From: Rotaria socialis
Lineage: Eukaryota > Rotifera > Eurotatoria > Philodinida > Philodinidae
Assembly (NCBI GenBank): GCA_905331475.1
Contig: CAJNYU010000001.1
Coordinates: 62,001 to 126,000, forward strand
Direction of reading: 5' to 3'
DNA: 64,000 nucleotides
Shown: piece by piece, positions 24,146 to 35,137 of the stretch
Numbering within the stretch: the first letter of the stretch is position 1
Layout of the letters: each line of letters begins with the position of its first letter
The notes under the pieces: generated by a model
The model's input: the letters and a program-made list of their open reading frames with translations, nothing else
Database searches by the model: none
Told to the model about the DNA's origin: nothing
Made by a program: the position numbers and the translations under genes

Positions 24146-24730
24146 ATGACTACGAAAAAATGCATCTACTATATGCGACATTTTGAAGCACTTCACAATA
24201 TTCCGCCATGTAATTTTCGTATTCCTGATCCAGAACTAAGTCCGTATGGTCAAACCCAAGCGTTTGCTGCTATTGAAACTATAAAAAATATACCATCGAT
24301 CGATTTAATTGTCTGTTCGCCATTAACACGTACACTTGAAACATCTTTACTTGTTTTTAAAAATCAATACCCTTCACCATTCATTATTCATCCTGATCTA
24401 CAAGAGGTTTGTACGGAACCATGTGATATTGGAAGTTCAGTTGATCAATTGAAAATAAAATTTCCAAGTTTATCTAATGAATTAGATATGTTTACACAAA
24501 CATTTGGTGACACTGAATGGCTTGATAAAATGAATCCGGATAATATTTATTCGCCTACAAGAATAAAGGAAAGAGTGAAACGTTTACTTGATTGGCTTCT
24601 TAATCGTGTCGAAAAGCATATTTTTATTATTTCTCATGGTTTAATGCTAAAAGAATTTTTATATGGTGGCAATGATCAGAAATACAATTTCAAAAATGGA
24701 GAAATTCGAACAGTTGAATATGCTTGTTAA
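24146..24730 (+). CDS. Histidine-phosphatase (phosphoglycerate-mutase-like) protein
   Basis: Branch-1 histidine phosphatase fold of 194 residues; substrate unknown (sugar phosphate, inositol phosphate or protein). Seen: the N-terminal catalytic strand YYMRHFEALHN, where the usual R-H-G is R-H-F; LSPYGQTQA; the second arginine in CSPLTRTLET; the acid region LQEVCTEPCDIGS; and the second catalytic histidine in ISHGLMLKEF. All four core residues (Arg, His, Arg, His) are present. I chose the Met at 24146 because TTTCAG at 24129-24134 looks like a splice acceptor and the conserved strand begins seven residues later. An upstream in-frame Met at 24104 would add 14 residues. AATAAA lies 25 bases after the stop. 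Confidence 0.8.
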   Translation: MTTKKCIYYMRHFEALHNIPPCNFRIPDPELSPYGQTQAFAAIETIKNIPSIDLIVCSPLTRTLETSLLVFKNQYPSPFIIHPDLQEVCTEPCDIGSSVDQLKIKFPSLSNELDMFTQTFGDTEWLDKMNPDNIYSPTRIKERVKRLLDWLLNRVEKHIFIISHGLMLKEFLYGGNDQKYNFKNGEIRTVEYAC

Positions 24731-25259
24731 ACTTCTTCTTGTGTTTAATCAATAAAGTTAAATGGAATGTCTTTTATTCTCAAATGCTTTTTAGAAGCGG
24801 TAGCTACGGTGCTGATTAAGCAATGATAAGTACAAAATGACTCAAGTTTGACACCATTAAAAAAGACGTCATCGTGACGCAATATTCGGTAGTTATTTGA
24901 CATGATAATTCGTTTATCATTATCGGTTTCATTTTTTCATTTCACGCAAAATTCTGAGTAGCTGAAAACAAATAGGGTCGAAAAAACTGATATGTGCCTT
25001 TTTTTCTCATAATGATTAATCAGAAACAAAGTTTGGCGGCGCATACTGACTCATTCGATTTATTTTTAGTGTAAATTATTTTCTGATGCAACTATGCATG
25101 AGACAATTCGCTTATTATTCAATAATAGATTACATAAAAAAAGTTCAATGTTCCGATGAAGATCTTTAATAATTCTTTACATGTTGTTGTTCCTTCAAGT
25201 TTATTTAAAGACAAAACAAACTTTAGAAGTCTCCTTGTTTTTGTATTTTCGATACAATT
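24731..25259. other. Intergenic between convergent genes
   Basis: 3' flanks of the phosphatase (+) and CorA (-) genes; poly(A) signals but no further feature. Confidence 0.5.
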
Positions 25260-26570
25260 TTAAAACCATTTTTTCCGTTTAAAACACGATAACATAGTGA
25301 CAGTTAATAGAACCATACATCCAAGAACAACAAAATAACCATATTTCCAATGAATTTCTGGCATATTATCAAAATTCATTCCGTAGACTCCAACGATAAA
25401 TGTTAAAGGAATAAATATTGTTGAAATAATAGTTAGCGTTTTAACAACTTCATTCATTGCATTAGAATTTAACATCATGTAAAAATCAATAAATGATGAT
25501 AACATTTCTCTATATGTATCAATCGTATCATTGACTTGTACAACATGATCAAATAAATCTTTCAAATAAATATTTGTACTTTCATGCATTATTTGTGTTT
25601 CTTCTTCTTTTTGTAATTTATTAATTATTTCTTTCAATGGTGATATTGAACGACGAAAATACAACATTTCACGTTTTAGATCATATATAGTCTCAAGAGT
25701 GTCACGTGATAATGTTCGCATTAATTGATGGTCTATGGACTCAACTTTTGTGCCGATAATGTCTAAAACGTCCATATATTGATCGACGATTCTATCCATT
25801 AATGAATAAAATAAATAATCGATTTTAGATCGTCGAATACGACCTTTATTTTGTCTTATACGATCTAATAGAAGAGATATTATCAACAATAATAAACAAA
25901 AAAAAAGGAAAGAAATTGATGACGAACTTTTAATTGGTTCGAAAATATCTTTGGATTTTTCTTGAAATGTTATAAGAATATTTTCTTTTAAATAAAAACT
26001 TATTTGTTCAATATGTGTTATTTGTTGTTCAATATCGGGATAGATCATTTTACCGACAAGAAATAGCGTATCTTCAAAAACGTCTAATTTTGTACGTTGT
26101 TCAGTGGTTTCAATATCTGCAACTACTAACGGATGAATGTTGAAGCGTTGTCCAAGACGAGCTATGAGATCATGATCATGTACCTACATACAATAATGAT
26201 TAGAATTTATTTGATCGAACTAAATAATTCGAAACAATATATTTTCACTTACACCTGTAACATCAATCCATAAACATTCATTCGTTTTTATTTCTCGAAT
26301 ATCTTCAATAGACCGATAGCATGCTTCTTGAAAAGTTTCTTCATTATAAAAAAATACAGTAGGTTGGACACAGAGAGTTTGTTGCAAATCTTGAATATTA
26401 ATCAATGTCGATGGTAGACCTATTAGAGTACTACGACGAGCTTTCGGTAATATATTAATTATTGTTGAATGATCAGTTGAATTTTCAAGCATATTATGTT
26501 CATCGTTAGTTACTGCTCGAATACGGTGTCGTTTTAAAACTGGAATATCATTACAATTAAAATATGGCAT
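25260..26570 (-). CDS. CorA-family magnesium channel
   Basis: Pentameric Mg2+ channel of the plasma or inner mitochondrial membrane, 392 residues. Exons: 26570-26253, 26183-25928, 25864-25260. Seen: the cytoplasmic alpha/beta domain (WIDVTG, then HDHDLIARLGQRFNIHPLV and DVFEDTLFLVGKM), the long stalk helix, and two C-terminal membrane helices with the diagnostic loop YGMNF (G-M-N) and acidic NMPE after it, then a basic end (KRKKW). The 63-base intron 25865-25927 is a multiple of three and free of stops; retained, it would insert 21 hydrophobic residues between FEPIK and RIRQNKGRIR, where homologues have none. Its arrangement is closer to bacterial CorA than to Mrs2, so a bacterial origin is conceivable but unproven. 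Confidence 0.88.
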
Positions 26571-28119
26571 ACAAATAATAGTGTACTATGGTGACTTTAT
26601 TTTGAATGTATCTCAATGAGACGATATCTCATTTTGAAGACAACGAAAAAGAAATGATTGGAAATTAAAATCTTAAGAGAAAAGAAAAGCAACTTGTGTT
26701 TTTTATTTTAGAACAGCTGACGATGAATATTGTGCAGGATGAGAATCGTCGTGCTTTTCTTTTTCAATAAAATATTTCGACGTGTGAGAATTTATGCGTA
26801 CTGCTTTCATTTGCATATACAACAATGAAATTGGTCATTTAAATAATTATGACGTTTTTATTATTGCAATCTATTCATAGTCAAGTGTCGTGTTAATAAG
26901 TGTTATTTTCTCTACTATAATAAATCAAGTTGTGCGCCGGGGGGTGTTGACTTCTTTTTTTTTATTTAAAAACGACAGTGTTGCCATTCTATACAATTGT
27001 GGACAGTTGGGTTAGAACACATGATGATAAATGGTTGGATATGCGATCTTTTGAAATTTGCCATCATTCCAAATGCATACTATGTGATAGAACGCATATT
27101 TGATTTATGCTGGTTTATACGGTGAAAACATTTTAATATAAATAAGAGATTAATAGACACCGTTTTAATCATTTTATTGAAATAGCGAGACGTTTCGTTA
27201 TGAACTCATAACATCATCAGTCAGAAAATGAAATGAAATGACAGAACAAGATAAGAATAAATATATTGAACAATACAAAGAGAAAAAATGAACAAAGACA
27301 CGTATTAAAAGAAAACGTTTTCTTTTAATATGTGTCTTTGTTCATTTTTTCTCTTTGTATTGTTCTTATATTTATTAGAACGAATATCGTTGTACTATTG
27401 CACGTAACGAAGATCAACATAAAGCTATTTGTGACTGTGTACATACAGTTACGTTTTAGGCGATTTTGGCAGTAGTTGTTCTCGTGTATTGATTAATCGA
27501 TTCTTTCCGTAGCCATTAGCCGTTATTTTTATCTATCTATGAATTGTAATATTGACTAAACCGGTAGCTAAAAAAGTGATTACTCTATTCGAAGATAATT
27601 TTTTAAATGATTTATGATTCACTAACGCGAAAAAAGATTTCATCTTGTAATTTTATTATATCAACGATAATGATGATATATTAGCTAATGAATTGATCTG
27701 GTCTATAGAGAATAAATTATCCAGTTGAAATAATATGAAAATAGCAAAACATTTTTCTAATGATTTATATATTTTTTGATCATGTAACGGTTCTACTGCA
27801 AAATATTGTTTAGCAATGGCGGATATGCTTTTACATTGAATTCATCAGACTTCAAAACAGTCAATAGTTTTATTATATTCTTGTTCAATATGAATTGAAA
27901 ATAAATAGAGATGTTTCGGATCTATCAGTATTTTGACTATATACGTATGAGACCAGTACGTGCCAATGCTTTAAACTTAAATCTAGTACATTCTGTCGAT
28001 ACAATACTCACTTGATCATGTGATTAGGCTGAGTCAAAGTTGATCGGATATGAATCCATAAAAGAAAAACAAGAACTGCACGCGCATACGTGTAAGAAAC
28101 TACTACATATTATACTTAT
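26571..28119. other. Intergenic; contains the palindrome at 27255
   Basis: No coding exon recognised. Apart from the large palindrome it contains TTGAAATAGCGAGACGTTTC near 27178, whose GACGTTTCG core recurs in the fold-back at 48368. Confidence 0.5.
27255..27376. repeat. Near-perfect palindrome, ~120 bases
   Basis: The left arm (27268-27315, GAACAATACAAAGAG...) and right arm (27318-27365, ...CTCTTTGTATTGTTC) are reverse complements with about one mismatch in 48. Weaker pairing continues outward on both sides. There is almost no loop, so it could extrude a cruciform. Confidence 0.9.
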
Positions 28120-28465
28120 AATAAATGAGGAAACATCGGATTCGCATCCGATTGTTATGTGTACTCCAAAAATTGAATCGATTTATATATGTTGTGAATA
28201 ATTCTAAGAAAAATATTTTTGTTTTGAAAAAATCCCTGTAGTCCTTCTCAGGAAGGGTCTGACCAATAATGACAATTTTTTCGATAACTCAGCCATTTCT
28301 TGATAAACCCTTCTCATCTTGGAACTCGACTGAGATATTGATGAGATCATTCTGTGTACAAAATTTCATGACAATTAGATGAGGCTTTCAAAGGTTATCG
28401 TGTTAACAGCCTGACGGACACACTGACCGAATCTAGAGTGTACTCACTTTTTTTTGAGTACATAA
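28120..28465 (+). repeat. Hairpin-ended interspersed repeat, copy E (short form)
   Basis: Shares the internal deletion of copy A. The left hairpin (ATCGGATTCGCATCCGAT) is identical to that of A. The right end is GTGTACTCAC, T-run, GAGTACAT. Confidence 0.85.
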
Positions 28466-28970
28466 CAATGGTATATGATAGTTTTATTTTTTCTTAAATA
28501 TTATCTTATTTTGCAAAATCAATTTCTGACAAATAAATGAATTGCATCAGGATATAATTATTCTAAGAGAATTTTGAATGAAGTTGCTCATCAAAAAAAA
28601 ATATTCTTGATTCTAATTAATAGAATTGAAATAAAACTACATTTTGATGAAGATTAAATAATGATGTTATTTTTTAAATGTAAGCGTATTAACGGAAAAT
28701 TCTCTTGTATTGTGATGGTTATGAAAAAAACACAATCTATTTTATAGTTAACACAGATAAAAAGAAGAATCTTCGACAACAGTCAAATGCAAGTCACCAT
28801 TTATTGATATCAGCGAAGTAGCATCTAACTCTTATCAGTAATAAACAAAGTTGAAGAAAGCGACGGATAATAAAATGAAAAGATCTTTTCTTTTTTCTCT
28901 TTATTTCTTACTACCCACTAAACGGTACCAACAAAACAAGAATATTATTCGTTTTTAAGAATTGAAATAC
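28466..28970. other. Upstream region of the aminopeptidase gene
   Basis: AT-rich; should hold promoter and 5' UTR. Nothing specific recognised. Confidence 0.4.
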
Positions 28971-31900
28971 ATGGCGACTCTCCCCAAAGAAACTGCTTCG
29001 AATTTAAATGAAACAAGAAGCAGTGGAGGTATCCGTCACTATGCACCATTACGTTCTGTGCCAAAATCATGGATTATTATTGCTGTATTTTTTTATTGTG
29101 CATCTCTCCTCACTGTTGGTCTTCTAGTTGGCCTCGTACCTCGACGAACACAGTACGTAACTGTACTTGCTACAGCAACGCGACCACCTAGAACAACTGA
29201 AACCACTGAAACAACTGAAACCACTGAAACAACTGAAACAACTGAAACAACTGAAACAGCTTCTACCACGACAAAATCAGCTACTTGCATTGATGACGAA
29301 TGTAATCCACGTTTAGTAAGTGATTTAATCGTTCATAGTTATGAATTAGAATATATATACAATGATACAACACAAACAACTGTTCAAGGAAAAGTCACAA
29401 TTGAGTTTACATTAAAACAACCAACCAAACAGCTTATCTATCATGCGCAAGGATTTGCGAGACTTGAAGAACCTGCGTTATATGAGGATGGTGTCTATCG
29501 CTTAGTTTCCATGAGAAAATATATTCCTAATGATTATTTAAGTTTACGTGGTATAGCTGATGATTTATTTCCACCTAATCGATATCGATTGGTACAACAA
29601 TTTGCTGTTCAGTTAACTGATACATTTACAGGATTTTATCAAAGTACTTATCAAGATAAAGATGAAACGATGGGGTAAATGATTCTGGTACTTGACAAAA
29701 TTCGATGTTTTTATTTATTTTAGAAAACTATTAGGAGCAAAATTAAGACCAACTAACGCCCGAAAAGCATTTCCATGTTTTGACGAGCCACAATTAAAAG
29801 CACAATTTAAAATTAGTATAATTCATCCACAAAATACCATCGCTTTGTCTAATTTTCGAATTGTATGTTGATTTAGGGATTTTGTTGTTTTTTCCAAATG
29901 AAATTTTCGTTTATTTTTTTTTTATAGATTGAAGAAACAAATGAAAATAATGTAATTCAAACAAGATTTGCTGACACATTTCGTATGAGTACTTATATTG
30001 CTACGTGGGCTATTCTTCCAGATACCTACGGAAAGAAACTGGATGATCCTGATGAACCACAAGTAAATATTTAGAGACTTGAAAAATAAATTCAATGCCC
30101 GATAATGAATCTTTTTCTAGGTGACAGTTTGGGCTCGTCGAGAGCCAACAGAAAAAAATCAAACTGCTTTTGCACTTGAAATAGCGCTGAATTCTATTAC
30201 GTTTTATGAGGAATATTTTAGTGTATCTGAAGCTCTACCGATTAAAATTGGTAACGAGAGCTAAAGTTGAATAAATATATGATAGCTTATTGTTGTAATT
30301 AGATATTTTGGCTATTAATAATTTTGCATCAGTTGCTATGGAAAGTTCAGGTCTTGTCTCATTTCGTGAAGATCGCATAACATACAATGAAAAAACGATG
30401 TCAACATATCAAAAACTTCAAGTTGCGAACATAGTGGCTCACGAAATTGGTCATTCATGTGAGTTTAACCGATGATCAAGTTAAATACAAATTGAACTTC
30501 TAGGGTTTGGCAATTATGTAACATGCAAATGGTGGGATGATTTATGGTTCAGTGAAGCTATGGTTAGTTGGCTTTGTCGAAAACCATTGGACATTAATTA
30601 TCCAGATTGGAATATAGTAGGATATTTGTTTTTGATTTTTACATTAATTTGTTTTGTTTACAAAAAAAAGGATGTACAAGCATTAACTGACGATGTCATT
30701 CTAGCTATGTGGGAAGATGCTAAGCCATCTTCACATGCCATTGTTGTTAAAAATGTGACAGGTGTTTCTGAAATACTTGATTATCTTGACCTATTAACAT
30801 ACACAAAAGGTGTAAGTGTATTACGCATGCTAGAATTTATTGCTACTCCAGATAAATTTCGTTCTGGTTTGCAAGATTATTTAATGGTTAATGCATTCGA
30901 TGTTGGCGATCTTAATATGTTTTATGATCAATTATTAAACAATACAAATGGAACGCAATTTATGAAGAGTTGGCTCGAAGAACCTAATTATCCATTATTA
31001 CATGTTCAATTAACTGTAGAAAATGGTGACACAACATTGACTTTTACTCAGTCACGTTATATTCTATCCAGCGCATTGAATTCGTCACATCTTGATAAAA
31101 ATTATCGATGGAAAATACATATTAAATGCATATTAGGTAAACAAAAAAATAGAGTTTTTCTTTTTCATGAAAGATTTAAATTAATAATTCTTTGTTTCTA
31201 GGTGGTAATTCTTCAGATTTTGATACAAATCATAGAAACAGTGATACAATTGATTTTATTCTTGAAAAAGAACAAGATACTGTAAATCTTCCCGGAACAT
31301 CGTATTCATGGATTAAATGTAATCAAAATTTTCAAGGCTTTCATGTTACACAATATTCATTTCCAACAGCTACTTGGCAACGTTTTACATCAGTCATAGA
31401 AGCACAACCAACAGTTAATAAAATAGATAGTCTATAAAGTATAATTTAGTCTTTTGTTTTTTGTTTTTCGTTGCTTTAGTTCTTTTCAATTGAAGACAAA
31501 GTTAATTTAATGCAAGATACTTTTCTACTTGCTTATAAAGGTCTTATTGATTATGCTGAGCCATTACGAATTATACGTTCGTTAACCAAAATACATATGA
31601 CAGAATATGTTCATTGGAGAACATTTCAATGGCATTGGGATACATTAGCAGAATTAATCGATTATTTACCTAATACATTAACTAAATTTCGAGTTCGAAA
31701 TAAATTTTGAAACATGAATTCATCTTTTTATCAAAAATATTACTTGCAGGATTTTGCTATTCAACAAGTTCTTGCCAACGATGTCACACTCGATTATATT
31801 TTGTCGCCAGACGTAGATGATAATCATAATGAAAAGTAGGATATATCGAAATGAAAAATACTTTTCTTATGTTTTTTCTTTTATTCATAGATTAGTGAAA

Positions 31901-32800
31901 AGCATACTGTTTGCACTTCTTTGTCGAATGAATCATCCAGATGCGATTCAACGAGCTAGCCAATTATTCAAATCTATTCCCATCGCACATTTTAATGATA
32001 GCGACGTCGCTATTGGGTAAAAACTTTTCATGGAATATTTAATCCAAAACAGAATTTTATTTTTCTATTTAGTGTTGCTGCTGATTTCCTATCGGACGTC
32101 TATAAATATCATTTACAAAATGATGATAATGAAGCCGATTGGAATAATATGTATAACTATTATCAAGTAACAACATCAACACATGAAAAAACGCGTGCCT
32201 TAATTGCGATTAGTTCAACAAATAATAAAGATCGTTTGAGCAAGTCAGAAATTTATAAAATAATTTCATTTTTGTTTTATCTTCATTCGTTTTTTCAGAT
32301 TACTCAACGAAGGATTAATAGGGGGCCCAAATACAATTAAACGTCAAGATTATTTTCCTATGATGGGTCACATGAGTCGTCATGCTATTGGGAGAGAAAC
32401 AGTCTGGAGTTTTTATAAAGAAAATTATTCAAATTTAGCTAACACGTAACACGTTTTTTTGTTCAGAGGAGATACTTTAGACTAGCATGCATTTTTCATT
32501 TAGTTTTACACTTGAAAATCGTCCATTCACTACAGCTATTGCTTCTATTACGCGTTCATTTGAAAAAGAATCTTTTCTTCATGAAGTAAAAAGACTCCTA
32601 TTTTTTTTTTCTATACCAATATTTTCTCCTTTTTGTTTTCTTTCAAGATGCTTGATTTATTTTTGCAACATCCAAATGCTGGTACTGGAGGAGAAGCAGC
32701 ACGTCAACAAGCCATTGATCAAGTCAAGATGAATATTGAATGGGTTAAATCAAGAGAATCAAGTTTACGTGATGCATTTGACACAATTTCTCGACATTAA
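28971..32800 (+). CDS. M1 zinc aminopeptidase, type II membrane protein
   Basis: Aminopeptidase-N-like ectopeptidase, 1010 residues. Exons: 28971-29674, 29724-29862, 29928-30062, 30121-30250, 30303-30458, 30504-30616, 30671-31136, 31202-31413, 31480-31692, 31750-31835, 31891-32016, 32073-32243, 32299-32445, 32504-32585, 32648-32800; phases close exactly. Order: short cytoplasmic tail, membrane helix (WIIIAVFFYCASLLTVGLLV), a Thr/Glu stalk of repeated TTE triplets, the N-terminal beta domain with PCFDEPQLKAQF, then the catalytic domain. The zinc site HEIGHSWFGN...WFSEAM is complete (His, His, Glu 18 residues on). The exopeptidase motif G-A-M-E-N is V-A-M-E-S, so the Glu that holds the substrate amino group remains. 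A C-terminal ERAP1-like helical domain ends the protein. Intron 30617-30670 (54 bases) is stop-free and in frame. Confidence 0.88.
29205..29262 (+). repeat. Coding ACTGAAACA (Thr-Glu-Thr) minisatellite
   Basis: Tandem nine-base units within the aminopeptidase first exon encode the repeated TTE stalk between membrane helix and ectodomain. Confidence 0.85.
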
Positions 32801-35137
32801 TATATTCGTTTTATTTCGTTTTTACTATACTATGCTGCTTTTATTTGTTTAATAATTATTATGAAAAATAATTAAACGTTTATGTTTATTTTTTGAAAGA
32901 TTATAAAAACAATTATTTTGAAAAGATTCTAGATTAGATTTTCGATTTTTTAAACTAATTGGAAAATTAAATTTCAACATCAATAATGAATAATACTTTT
33001 ATTAGATTTGGTTGGATCAGTTTTTTTAATTCACCTATTTCTATAAATGCCATACCAGCAATCGTTTTTACCTTTGTTTATACTCAGTCATACTCAACTT
33101 CTGCTGTCAGACTAATTTTCTATAGTTTTATTTTGAAACAATAATACATTCTTTTGTTTCAATATACACGTGTCATAAGAAATAGCTAACAACAACAATA
33201 TTTTATTTGTAGACTCAGTATTTTTGTTCGACCATTCTGGACCTCAGAAATATTTACAATTTTTAAAGTGAATAATAAAAACTCAGTGGATATTTGTAAT
33301 TGCTATCAGGTTACTAGGTCAATACAGATAGTTTTCAATTGTTCATAGTTACCATTTGAAGGAGATATAATTCAAGTATTCTAGATATAAAGCGAACTCG
33401 ATAACAATCATGATATCTGATCATTTTGTTTTCGCAGCATTTATCTAATAGATATACACGACATTACAAAGAGAAAAAGGTCTGTTCGATAGAAATTTTA
33501 CTCTTGTGACAAAAATTTAAAACAAAAGCAAATGCCATGTTTTGAGAAACATGGTTAGTTCATAAATAGATTTTGTTTTTGGAATCCAGAATAAAAAAAT
33601 TTGAAATGGCATGTTCATAATATGCCAGGTTACTCAATCCTTGCTCTCGGATTCAAGTCTGGATTTTATCGGAATCGGGCGACATCTGGGGTCGGTTTCC
33701 GGGAGCAAGGATTCCGGCAACTATCGGCAGGAACCAATCGGTATTTGATGAATCCGACAGGATCCTGGCGAGCGTGAGTGCTCTGGGATAGTTTAAATTA
33801 AACTCTTGAAAGTATGCATATAGGTTCAGTAAGTTAATGGTATAGTTAAATAATTTTCTTTTCCTCCATTCGAAATTATTGCACATATCTAATTATCATT
33901 ATATATTTTGGATACGTTAGTGAACTTGAGAAGTCAATTGGTTGCTTTTGGCAACGATGAAAAAGACGCTTAATATAGGATCTATCTATGATGAAATTCA
34001 TCGCTTTCTAGGATTCGTAGGAATTTATTCTCAGTCATAAATAAACTGATATTCTATTTCCTATTGGTACAGCATTGGTACAAATAAGAAAAGTAATCGT
34101 CAAAAAATTCAAGATATCTCTAAAATAATAAGAATAATAACAACATTTTCTTAGAAGTTCGATTAGACTGAAAACGAAGAGCTCGCTACATCTTTCCACG
34201 ATAGAAGATCAATTTGCTTTTTCGCAAAAACTTCATCTTAAACATTCGTTATCGAGATGTAAGTCAGTGTATGCGTAAGTGTCAGAATGTAAAGCATGAG
34301 AGATGTATGAAAATAGGTGGCAATGATGAAATCATATATACACGGATATTTCTATTCACGCTTCAACAATAAAAGCATCATTAAAGAACTTATAATTCTT
34401 TTCTTGGTGTGAAAAAAACAATTTTGAATGATGAAAAGAAGTACTACAGTATCATTTTCTGGTTAACGAATTGATATATTACCGTTTCATTTTTTCCTTT
34501 ATTGAGCAATTTACTTTTGTAAAATAGAAAGAGAATAGTAGGGTTTTATAATTTGTGTTGCTATGGCATTTTTATTTTGCATTAGATTACGTCGTTAAAA
34601 AGTGCTAGATACTATTGTCTGACTGATGCAAGATGTTGTTAAGAAGAAACGAAATTGACCAATATGTTTGATTAACACAGCTGTTGACACAGTCAAACAC
34701 CTTGACACACGAGGAAGTTCTAAAGTGTCATCCAATCGTTTTCATTGCCTTATAGGACACAGTAATTCGGTGTTTAATGTCAAAAGGAAAGACAAGAATG
34801 TTGTCATTCAAGGTGGAATTAAATGCAGCCAATTTCGATTTTCACCTTTGACGAACAACATCTTTGTGTAAAATAGATGTAGATGTGTGAACGTAGAGTT
34901 TTTTTTATTACCCACACCACAAACCCTTCTAGCATTTTATTATTCAAATTTGTATCTACAACAATTATATGACTGTAGGCGTAGTTTTTTCGACTCTGTT
35001 TTGTTGAGCTGTTAATGTTTCTCTATTGAGTGCCTTTTAGCTAGACAAGCTGAGATCAAAGTGTTAATTAATCAACTGTAGTACGTATTAAATATATTTT
35101 ATACTGAATCAGTCTTGGAACAAAATCTGTTACATTA
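32801..35137. other. 2.3 kb intergenic region
   Basis: No convincing exon. A GC-rich island (33640-33785, with words such as GGATTCCGGCAACTATCGGC) contrasts with AT-rich flanks and resembles a similar island at 46050-46280. A CCCACACC string lies at 34913. The open frame at 34668 has no domain. Confidence 0.5.

Noticed and set aside
34668..34871. 67-codon frame with a non-ATG first codon
   Set aside because: No domain and no coding-like context.
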